DNA of 64,000 bases from Trissonchulus latispiculum (taxonomy: Eukaryota > Nematoda > Enoplea > Enoplida > Ironidae): NCBI GenBank assembly GCA_030248195.1, contig JASAND010010731.1, positions 1-64,000 on the forward strand. The letters are read 5' to 3'. Below are positions 11,533 to 23,500 of the stretch, piece after piece (the first letter of the stretch is position 1; the number at the start of each line of letters is the position of its first letter). A program made the position numbers and the translations under genes. Under the pieces are notes generated by a model. It was given only the letters and a program-made list of their open reading frames with translations, was not told where the DNA came from and made no database searches.

Positions 11533-14500
11533 TTTTTTTTTCTTTATTATTGAAATGTTTAACAGAGAGATGAAACGTTTTCTGTCACGTTATGAGCAGA
11601 GCTTAGCGGAAAGTTCTAATTCAAAAAGATTCTACAAATATGCAAATTCTAGACTAAAAAGCAGACATGAAATCCCTGTTTTAAAGTCAGCTGACGGACA
11701 CAAGGTCATCTTAGATAGGGAAAAATGTAATTTGTTGAATGATTTTTTCGGTTCGGTTTATACACATGATGATGGATCGATTCCGAATGTTATACATCAT
11801 GTTCAGTCTGTTTGTGACAGTATGCAGTTTGATGTTTTTGATGTGTTTGGTGTTTTATCTTCTCTGAAACCCACTTTAGTTTCGGGTCCGGATAGTATTC
11901 CCAATATCTTCTACAAAACTTTTGCCGCAGAATTAGCTTTCCCTGTATGGTTTATCACTGACTTTTGCTACCAGCTAGGTTATGTCCCACAAGATTGGAA
12001 GGATGCAAACGTTGTACCTATTTTTAAAAACAAGGGCTCTAGAGCACAGCCAGAAAACTACAGAGATGTTTCCTTGACTTGTGGTGCCGCTCGACCTCTA
12101 GATTTCTTGTTAAATCAATCTGTTCTTAATCACTGTAAATGTAATGATGTATTTGCTGTAAATCAACATGGTTTTCTTAGAGGTAGATCGACCGTGACAA
12201 ACTTATTAGAATGTATCAATAGATGGTCATCATCTTTGGATAAAAAATTGCCTGTTGACGTTATATATGTAGATCTCAAAAAAGCTTTTAACTCATTATC
12301 ACTACCTAAACTTAAATTGAGGTTGGAATCGTACGGTTTTGCAGGAAGACTTCTGCATCTACTGCTTGCTTTCGTATATGGAAGACGGCAAAGGGTCAGA
12401 ATAAATGAATCTTTTTCGGAGTGGAACTCAGTTGTGAGTGGTGTACCGCAAGGGTCAGTTTCTGGTCCAACGCTCTTTCTTGTGTTTATAAATGAGGTTT
12501 TGTTGTTGCTAAATAGAGATCTTTGTACTGGATATGCTGATGATTTAAAGTTTTCTGCTGCAGGATCTGATAGACAACAAGTCTTGCAGAATGCGTTAGA
12601 TCGTTTTTTGAATTGGACGTCTGAATGGCAATTAACTGTATCTTATCCTAAATCAATGGTTTTGTATATTGGTCGGAACAACGACCATGTGCCTTATTTT
12701 TGTGGTCCTGAAGCACTAAGTGGGGTAGAAGGTTGCTCAGACTTGGGAGTGTGGATGACTTCAAACTTAAGTTTTTCTGTTCATATTAGTCGCATAGTGG
12801 ACAAAGCTTATAGAGTTTTATATCTGATCACTCATAATTTTGTTTCGAATGATTGTTCTCTAAAACTCAAGCTGTATAAATCTTATGTGGTTCCAATTTT
12901 ATGTTATGCGTCTGAAGTATGGAACCCATGGCTACTAAAAGACATTGAAATGATTGAAAATGTGCAGAAAAGATTTACTCTTTCCTTTCAACATTTACGA
13001 CATTTAAATTACAAGGATAGATGTGCAGAATTGGATATTCTTAGTCTAGAATTTACTAGACTAGTTACTGACCTTGTTTTTGTGTATAAAATGATATTTG
13101 GATATAATATAATTAATATGTTTGACTTTTTCGAGTTACAGCCTTGCATGCATAATACGCGTGGGCATTTACTAAAGTTGCGTTTACCAAAATCAAATTT
13201 GAATTTACGCAAATTCAGTTTCCCATGTAGGATTGTACTACCATGGAACGCTCTGCCGGAATCTATTATTTTGAGTAAAGATGTGGTGGATTTTAAAAGA
13301 AAATTGTTGTTAAATAAAAGTGTTCTGTTTCATTATGTAAAAATGTATGCTCATTGAATGTATTTTTTATGTTTATTTCTTGAAACTGTTTATTGTTATA
13401 GTGTTATTTCAACGTCTGTTTCCGTCTATAACGCCTGGAGTAAACGTTTTCGTTCGTTTCGTTTTCGTTTCGTTGCACAAGACTACTGATTACTGATTAC
13501 GTGAGAAATACACGTCTTCATACACATTTACTGATTACTGATTAGATAAGAAATGCAAGTCCATATGCAACTTTTCAGCAAAATCGAAGACAAAAAATTT
13601 TTTGGTTCGTTATAGATATTTAAGTTGCTTTGAACTTTAAATTAGGAGCGAAATAATGTGTCAAGTTTCACTTTCAATGATTCAGGTCATTGAATGTGTA
13701 CATTCAATAAGTTTATCATTGAATGTATACATTCAATGACAATAATCATTGAATGTACACATTCAATGATTTGGCCATTGAATGTATACATTCAATGATA
13801 TGGCCATTGAATGTATACATTCAATGATTGTACACATTCAATGCAACATATATATATATATACACGTATGTTCTTGAATATTTAAACAGAAAAGGTTTTT
13901 GTCAGCAAACAAGCAAAAATTAACAAATTATTGTGTGTTGTGGGATCTCTTTAACTATTCTCCCGAACTCGTTTGGGGACGGGGGGAATAGTTAAATTAG
14001 GGTCATCTGTATTAAAATGTATATATATGTTTAAAGGTGGAAACAAAGATGATAGAAGTTACTAGAGGTTTTGAGGGATGCTGAGCACAAATCTGAAATT
14101 TTTCGATTCAGCTTTTCGTTAGCTTGAAATAAGCTTGCAAGCTTAAATTGTAAGCTTACACTGAGCTAACGAAAAGCTGAATCAAAGACGTACTTCAATT
14201 TCGTGTTTAGCGACCCAGAAAACCCCTTTATGCGACTTTTCAGCAAAATCAAAGACAAAAACGTTTTTGGTTCCTCTTGGTCTTCCCCTTGCAGTTCACG
14301 ACAAAGCTAACTACTTTTAAAATTCCAAGATTTTGGAAAATACAAAATTTCAAAAAGTTTAGTTTTGGTTAAAAAAATTGATCATATTTCCTGTCTGTAT
14401 ATACCACTTCTGGACATTACACACGAGATTACGTTAATTCGAGAATATGTTCACTTACCAATTTCCATTTTGGGGGAATAGTTATATTTGGTCTTTAGGG

Positions 14501-17500
14501 AGGTTAGCTAAAGATTCAATCACGTGTATTTAAACTGAAACTACTATATAGTCAGGGGGGGAAGCATCACCGGCAAAGTGAGGTGAAAACAATGGCTCAC
14601 CCTGCTCGACTGCCATAAGATAGAGATACAAAATCTAGTGCAAATGAAAGTTCAAGTCTTGTACTTTGAGATCATAATACAAATAACCGTTCCTGTCGAT
14701 TGAGCCTTCGTGTGGCATGGGCCCGAAGTTGACACCCAAAAATTATCCAAAAACCTAAGCAATTTTCTAAGATTATATGTACCAACTTACTGGTAATAGT
14801 TACAGGAGTTCTTTTGTGCATGAAGGGGTTTGTGGATGTGCTCTATAACGTGGGCTAGTCGGATTTTCGCTAGGTTGCACGGTTAAGAAATAGTGACCAT
14901 CTTTTCCCCCCACACTTTTTCCACCAGAGGGGGAAAACAACGGTGTACTTTTTTCCCCGCAGTTTCGTTTTTTTGATTTAAGGAAAAATAACGACTAATT
15001 GTTTACTCATTTGAACTGTTATACCCCCCAATTGACCTTCCGCTGCCGAAAAGCGCCATATGACCTGCCCCTGTGGAGGAATGCTGGCAAATATTCCCAG
15101 GGTGGCAAATCATGCGGATAACAAGAAAATTAGGGTCATAAACAATATTTTTGTGATATTATGAACTGTGGACATTCCAGAGAGTTTCACAAGTGTGGAT
15201 ATGCGAAAGACTACACCCGAAATGGATGACCCTGAACACTTTTGTGCGATTTTGCCACCCATCATAAATAAAACACTCAATTTCTTGCGGGTTAATATTG
15301 CAAAATGGTGTATTTTATCATTGCGAGTTAACACAAAAGGCGATTAAATTATAAATTACCGGAAAAAATAAGATTTTGTAGACCAAAAATCTTAATTTCC
15401 TAGCAATGTTGGCCCATTACTAAGTTCGGCTTATATGATGGATAATACTACGTAAGCGTGGCTGCCGGCAACGAGTTTTTAGAAGTAGATATTGCGTTTT
15501 ATGCTTTTAAATGCCATTTATAATTATCTGCTGTTATGGTGGTATAGGAACGAAATTTGGTGCCATCTTTTTATCCCCATCTTTTTTTACCCCACTTGCT
15601 GGCATTTTTTAGTGGGGGGGGGTGGGGGCCCCCCACTTTTCGGTGTCCCCTCCACTTTTCGGAGCCCCCCCCCACTTTTCGGCAAGCCCCCACCACTTTT
15701 TTGGGGGTCGCCCAAAAGCGTCGGGTTTTTGAGGTCAAATTTTGAAAACTTTTCTCAATTTTTAGCTAATTTATGGACTTATAAGATTCTGTGTTCATTT
15801 AGCCAAGACATTAAAGGAACATTCATTCAAATATAAGCTAATTTTAAGCTTAAAAACAGCGATTTTTTGCGTTTTTACCTTAAAAATGCTAATTTTTCGC
15901 TAAAAGTTTCGGCATAATTTACCATTGGCTCGCCCCCCCCCACTTTTCGGAAGCCCCCCACTTCCCCCTCCCACTTTCAAAACCCTAAAAAATGCCAGAC
16001 TTGTGGGGGGAAAAGATGGTCTATATTGAGGCTAGCCTACTAGAAGTACAACCGAATGCTGGCATTTTTTGGAGGGGGTGCCCGGGGGGGAGGGGGCCGA
16101 AAAAGTGGGGGGGGGGGGCGAGCCAAAAGTAAAATATACCGAAATTTTTAGCGAAAAATTAGCATTTTTAAGGTAAAAACGCAAAAAATCGCTGTTTTGT
16201 AAGCTTAAAATGAGCTTATAAGTCCATAAATTAGCTAAAAATTGAGAAAATTTGTGAAAATTTGACTCAAAACTCTTTTTGACACTTTTGGGCGACCCCC
16301 CAAAAAAGTGGGTGGGGGTTGCCGAAAAGTGGGGGGGGGGGGCGAAAACTCCGAAAAGTGGAGGGGACGAAAAGTGGGGGCCCCCACCCCCCCCCACTAA
16401 AAAAATGCCAGTGATTTTACTGGTGGTACAGAAAGCACGTACAGACCAAGCCCTACATGCTGGTATATAAAGCGTCTGGCTAGCTACAGTCTGTAGCGAG
16501 TAATAACCTTATTTCGAAAATCGTTGTTTCCCCCCCGACTATATAACACGACGTGATTACCTGGGATAAAAGAATAAAAAGATCCGTTCTCAATCTTATT
16601 TTATGTCTATGCACGTTGTCAATGTGTTTATGCCGTATAAATGTTTGCAGAATGATGGTATATAATTAGCGAAGTGTTGAGGGGTACCGATGTGACAAAA
16701 ATAAATTTATGTATATATTAGTGATGGGCACTGGATATCCGGATAATTTTTATATCCGGATAATATCCGATTTGAGAAAAATATCCGGATATCCGGATAT
16801 CCGTGTACATTTCAGACAAAATAATGAAAAACTAGAAAATTTTTGGTAAAAATTTCGAAAATTTTTAAAAACTTTCTCCAAAAATATTTTTGAAACCAAG
16901 TTTGTGGCTTGTCTGTATGATAGAAATTCACAGCGTACCGAAAATTGACAGAAAAATTGAAATTTTCACTGCAAAACGAAAAATTTTCTAGAAGTTCGGT
17001 TTGGAATAGGCGGATAACCGGATATCCGGATATCCGTTAACGCAAAATAGGCGGATATCCGGATATGAAAAAATATCCGGTGCCCATCACTAGTATATAT
17101 ATACAAACATTTTTCCAGATGTCTGCAAACATACAGAGCGTGTCTGTTTTATCGAAATGTGCGAAATCGCATTTCGATAAAACAAAATTTGCGCTCTGCG
17201 TATTGATTATATTTTTATGTGCTTTTCAGACTTCCAAAGGCTTTGTGCTGTTCTACAAAGTGGACTTTTATCCGGATAAGCCAACATATGGTCATGTCGA
17301 AAGCAAGTATGTTGTTGCAATCAGTTCATCAGTAAGTAGGTGTCTGGGATTGGCGTTTGAAAAACAAAACAGAAGCTGTAGGTTAAACTGAAGCTAACAT
17401 TCTCTATAAAGACTTCCCGGTTTTTTGTGAAAACTAAAGGTGAATTTTTCGGAAAACCCAACCGTGCTAAGAGTTTGTGTGTTATAAAGTGAATTCCCAT

Positions 17501-20500
17501 AGTGGTGAAGTGATATATATATATATCATAGGGGTCGCGGTAGCGACCCCTATAATATGAGTGAAAATGGTCGAATGACCGTGTAAAACAAGGCTGCGCA
17601 GAAGCTGCGCAGATTCCTGCGCAGATCCTGCGCAGATTATGTGCGCAAAAAATTGTACGTGTCGAGTTTAGTATGTGTGCGAAGTTTCATCCCCGTACCA
17701 CTTTCCGTTAAAAAGTTATGCCAAAAATCGCTTACGAGAGTGATGTTTTTTTTTCCGGTTTCTCGCTTTTGATGTCTCATAAGGGGGTTTTGTAGCTTGA
17801 ATAACTACAGATAGAATAATTTTTGCCTATGAAACCCATATATATTCTTGTAGTACAAATCAAAAATAAGAAAATAAGCTAGTTTTTATGCCTCCCGGAG
17901 CCGGAAAAATTTTTGGCTGGGGGCCAAAGTCGGCCAAAACGCTAAAATGGCCAAAAAGTATGCTTCAAAGGCGCCTTAATAAGTCAGATTGGGCTATATA
18001 TGGGGTAATACTGACTATATGGTTAAACAGTACACATATCGGGGTCGTTCAAATGCTATATGATTTTCCGTCTCCGTGCGTAATTTTTCGGTACTGGCCG
18101 GCCAAAGTTGGTGAATTTTGGGTTGAACTTTGAACTTAAATTTTTCGCTTATTTTGCTACATGGGTGGCTCAAATTTTGTATACAAAGGTTTTCTGGGAC
18201 GGAGAATCGATTCCCGCTATCAGTTTTGCTGCCCGAGTAACCCAAGTTGCTGGGTTGGTTCCACTTGACCGTCTGAGGGGTCAGGTCGGTAACCGGTTCC
18301 CGGAGGTCCATAGTAGGCTTTACAAAGCCTCTCCAAACTTTGTCTATAGGGGTTTTCTGGTGCGCCCAGCTCATTCCCGGTGTCCGTTTTGCCGTCTGAC
18401 CCACCCATCTTGCTGTGCTGGTTCCACTTTGCCGTCTGGAGGGTCCGGTCGGTACCGACTTCCGGGAACATCATATAGGACTGTACATAGCCTCTCAAAA
18501 CATTGTCTATAGGGGTTTTCTGGTGCGCCCAGCTTATTCCTGGCATCCGTTTTGCCGTCTGACCCACCCATCTTGCTGTGCTGGTTCCACTTTGCCATCT
18601 GGAGGGTCAGGTCGGTGGGAGGTCATGGGGTCAAAAATGAAAATTTTCAAAAGTGGTCAAATTTGGTACCAAATGAAAGTCCTGAGCGAGCTGAGCAACT
18701 TTTGTCATAGAACTGCATGCTCAAAAAGTGGCTGTAGTGTGCTGTGGTGGGGTGGGGTGGGGACTTAGGTGATTTTCGGTCAAAAATGAAATTTTTCAAA
18801 AGTGGTCAAATTTGGTGCCAAATGAAAGCCCTAAGCGAGCTGAACAACTTTTGTCATAGAACTGCATGCTCAAAGTGGCTGTAGAGTGCTGTGGTGGGGT
18901 GGGGTGGGGACTTAGGCGATTTTCGGTCAAAAGTGAAATTTTTCAAAAGTGGTCAAATTTGGTGCCAAATGAAAGCCCTAAGCGAGCTGAGCAACTTTTG
19001 TCATAGAACTGCATGCTCAAAGTGGCTGTAGTGTGCTGTGGTGGGGTGGGGTGGGGACTTAGGTGATTTTCGGTCAAAAATGAAATTTTTCAAAAGTGGT
19101 CAAATTTGGTGCCAAATGAAAGCCCTAAGCGAGCTGAACAACTTTTGTCATAGAACTGCATGCTCAAAGTGGTTGTGGAGTGCTGTGGTTGGCTTGCTTG
19201 CTACTGTTGAAAGATATCTATATATACATACCTTCAGGAGCATACATATATAAAATAATAGAAAACAAGAACAAAAAGTGCTCCTTCGTCGCATGTAAAA
19301 TACATATTAGTCTTCGTAGGCAGGTTGTACATAAGCAAAAACTAGCCTGTAAAATACATATGAGTTTCGTAGGGAGGTTGTAAATTAAGGAAAACAAGTT
19401 GCAACCGCTTAACATATGAGCCTGTCCTACAACGAAGCTCATATTGGCGTCACAGTGCATTCGACATTAAAGCCTCATTAAAGAACCTCAGCTTCATCCT
19501 CACTACGGAAAAATGAGTAGACGTTGTGGCCCAGAAGAAATGGACTGAAGTGAACTACGACTGCTCAAGCTGAACTGTACATGCAACCTGATGTTTCCTG
19601 AAACACTATGGCACACCTCTAATGCACTCCTCAGAATGCGTTCCCACTTGGCTGTGAGTCAGAGCGCCTCATGGCGTACCGCATTGAGCATATGCACACT
19701 ATAATGACTGATCAACATTATATGAAGGATAATTTGTAATGAAAAGCTTTATGCAGTATGTATTTATATAAAAGTAAAATATATATATCTGCAAATTATT
19801 CGTATTATGACATACGCCAATATGAGCCTCGTTGTAGGACAGGCTCATATGTTAAGCGGTTGCAACTTGTTTTCCTTGATTTACAACCTCCCTACGAAAC
19901 TCATATGTATTTTACAGGCTAGTTTTTGCTTATGTACAACCTGCCTACGAAGACTCATATGTATTTTACATGCGACGAAGGAGCACTTTTTGTTCTTGTA
20001 TATATATATATATATATATGTATATATGCAAAACTGTTAGCTTGCGATCAGTCGAAAGCGTATACGCATTCTATGCTGTGTAGAAGCGGTAATGTAGTTT
20101 CATAGTATACAGATTATTTACAGTTTGATTCATTTTTCATTTCAGTAAACCTGAACTGAAGCGTAAATCTGCAGAACTTTATTTACAAACATCGTTTTCA
20201 TCGGCTACCGTGAAGCTTTCTTTTGCCGTTCACTTAACAAATCTGCCTACAAGGTTTGCTGTGTGCATTTCTTTTTGTGGGTTTTTGGTTTGTAGTTGTG
20301 CTAGTTATTGTCGTGAGTAGGTTTGGGCGGGCGGGCACTGAAACCTACAGCCATGTGCTTTTTTACTACATGGTGCAATTTTCATATAGAACAGCTGGAG
20401 TAAGAAGTCCAGCTATTACGGGTTCGTAAGCCTGTGTCATTTTGAAAGTGAGCATGATTCTCTGAAGAATCATTGTTGTCGTTAATTACGTGCCGTGACG

Positions 20501-23500
20501 GCCGAGTGGCTAAGGCGATTCGATAGTCCGAATATTTCGAATCCCCGCTGCTACCACAAGTCTTTCACAATCCCCAGAGCAAGAGACAACGCACATATCG
20601 ATTCGCCTTGGGCTCTAGCCAACCCAAACAAATTTGAGTACATACAATCCAGGAGGTTCATATTTTCAGAGTTGCTTTGCTGAATTTTATAATTCCCTGA
20701 TTTTTATAGTATGGGCACATGTTTGCTAATACGTACGTTCGCAACTTTGTGTTTGTTTCTTAGGCTGATCAGTTATCGCGATGAATTAGTGATTTGTCTC
20801 AGAGATGGTTGGTTTAGAAGGCTCCATTGGGATGGATCGGCCACTGAAGATCAGTGCATAGTTCTTTCCAAAGTGCCTTTTTACTATGACCAACTACAGT
20901 CTAAGGGTACGTGCGGTTAGGCGCCTATAATTTTTCTAGAATGGCGGTCAAAAGCTTGTCGGTTGTGGAGTTATTTACGTAAAATTTAAACGTGGACAAT
21001 TTTCGTGACTTAATTTAAAGCTTCGTTTTGCTGCCACTCTGTGCTTCATTTGGTTACGCGTTCTGAGCCCACGTACGTAGTTCCCACCCTCAACGAATTT
21101 GCCGGTATTTCTAACGTAACTAACTGTGGCCGTACGCAGATTTTGTATAATCTATTATTTTAGACAGATGATGTGGCGCAGGAGCTTAATTCGCGCATCA
21201 TTAAACTATTTAAAATACCCTCGTTATTGTGCTATTTTTTGTAATTTCAGCCGAATATGTTGGCTGTGAATGCTTTGTGTCTGACATCTGCTACTCTCCG
21301 TTGATCGGAGGACTGTCGGTTGTGCTAAGCGACGGCCGTGCTGCCTTGTTCACCACCGTTGGCGGTGCTGCAGGGACTCGTAATGCCATCTCTCCAGCTG
21401 TAAGTTTAGGCTGTATGTTACTTGTTTAATTCAAATGTCGATTGTAAATAGCGCCAGCTCCCACAGACAGCGTAGTCGTACGTAGTGCGTGTGCTGGACA
21501 AAACCTAGATAGGGCGGTCCTAGTTGTTTTAGCAGCAGGCTTGTCAAAATTCGGATTTACTGGTTTTTTCCGCCTAGAAAACGGAAGAGTAGGAGGTGAT
21601 GTTCGGTTTCGGAAACAGAGGGTGGGGCAAGAACACGTGCGTAGTGGTGGCTTTGTTGAATAATAATGGAATATTTGGGAACCCTGTGTTTCTATCTGTG
21701 GTATAATTTGAGCCCTGTTGGTTCATTTGTGTATAATTTAGTCTTTGGGGTACATTTATGTTTTTTAATATTTCAGGCTACTAGAGGAATTTGGGCTGCG
21801 AATTTAAAGGATGCTGTCTGTACATCAATTAATCACAAAAATAGACTGCTAGTGTTTGGGCTTAAGAGGTTAGTAATGTTTATTAAATTTAATTAACTAA
21901 AAGCTTAAATTATACACTACCTTATGTAATAATTACTTAGGAGATATGATTTCGTTTTTGGTTTTAATTACATTCTAATTAATTCTATTTTACCTCTTCT
22001 TTGGCCTAGCCAGTGTAACTGGACAAGTCCGCCCTTGTACTGAAGGAAAATTGCAACTCTTGTACGCGGATTAGTGAACTGTTCGGATTCTCGCTTGGCT
22101 GACGATATTTCGGATATTTAGTTTAATCTTTATTCAATTTTTTGTTTATTTTTAGTGCCTCTATAGTGGCCTATACTGTGGATGAGTCAACGGGTGCTCT
22201 TGTTAGAGCTTATGATATTGATCTGACTGCTCAGCTGAATCTTGGTAATTAGGATTTTTATACGTAAATGTCATGCTTAACTAATTTATTACCCGTCGCA
22301 AATTGGTGACATAGTTGCTTAGTTCGGTCAAGAGTACATAATACATAAGAGTATGACAGTTTGCAAATCCTCTGCACGCCAACGGCTGACCCCCTCTCCG
22401 CAAATCAGACCCCCTTACTTCAAAGAACTTCGCTATGCTTGTATTCTAAGGTTCGAAGCAGACACAAAATTCGCTCACGTACTGCTTTTGTTTTCGAGCT
22501 TTAACACACAAGCTAGAGAGTGAGTGAGTACCCCAGTTTAGACTGGATACCAATTTGCGGGGCACTAGGTTCAATCGTCAGCCGTTAGCGTGAAGAGGAT
22601 GTGTCACGCTTATAATACATAGAGTATGGCAGTTGTGTATTATTGTACTCTTGGCTTGGTTTATGTGGCGAGAGATTAGAGGAACTGTCTCCATCTGTTT
22701 CCTACGGTTGCTGATGTCTGTCTGCCTGTTCTCGACCACTCTGCCCGTTGGCAATATAGGGGTCAGTGTCGGCAGGTTTAATACTTAGCGGATGCAGCAG
22801 CCAGATCAAATGACCCAAAAGGCAATGACCGATCAGATCTAAGGGGGTGTGGGTCACTGATCCTCTGGGACGCGTGGTACCGACTTGCTGTCTCAGACAT
22901 GACCACTACGCCGGCAATCAGGTAGTGCGCGTTAGCGCACTACCTAGAATAGGGAAATTAAGGGAGTTTGCGGCTTTTTGGAATCTGTTTTTTAATAAGT
23001 CACGGAGGAGTGGACCGATCGGGCTCAAACTCGCTGTGTGAAGAGCCTATGGGCAGAGGTACATGCTGTGAAAATTTGAGCCGAATCGGTCGAGCCAATC
23101 TCGAGATGCAAATTAGGTGCTTTGGCCGCTTGCATGTTTTCTCCTTCCCCCCCCACCCTAGAGGTCGGAGGACAAAAAATTTCTATAAACTTTTGCTATT
23201 TTTGTGGATAGAATCCCCCTCAATTCAGGGCGAATTTTTTTCGCGCTAGGACCCCCCATAGGTCTGTGTACTCCTAGGATTTTGCGATTTTGACCCGCCC
23301 CAGGCCTGTCGCGGTTCCTTTTTTTCCTTTTATTTCCTTTTTTTCGAGACCTTCCTTTTATTTCCTTTTTTTCGCCCAAAATTCCTTTTATTTCCTTTTT
23401 TCTGGCTGACTTCAAAAAGTCTAGGAAATTACAAAATTTTTAAGCAAAAATTATGTTTTCCCCATTTTTTTTAAAAATTTCCGGCTTCGCCGGGATGTGA

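Larger units (their letters stand above)
9116..13847. mobile_element. Foldback element with 275-bp arms enclosing a reverse transcriptase
   Basis: The left arm (9116-9390) and right arm (13574-13847) are near-perfect inverted copies. Each begins GTTGCATTGAATGTGTACA, contains several palindromic CATTGAATG...CATTCAATG units at about 30-bp spacing, and continues through CGCTCCTAATTTAAAG to GATTTTGCTGAA. A non-LTR reverse transcriptase and a truncated SINE lie between the arms. It sits in RIC1 intron 2. Confidence 0.8.

Noticed and set aside
22850..22950. Possible tRNA gene beside the 22920 hairpin
   Set aside because: No matching A and B boxes and no cloverleaf could be formed.
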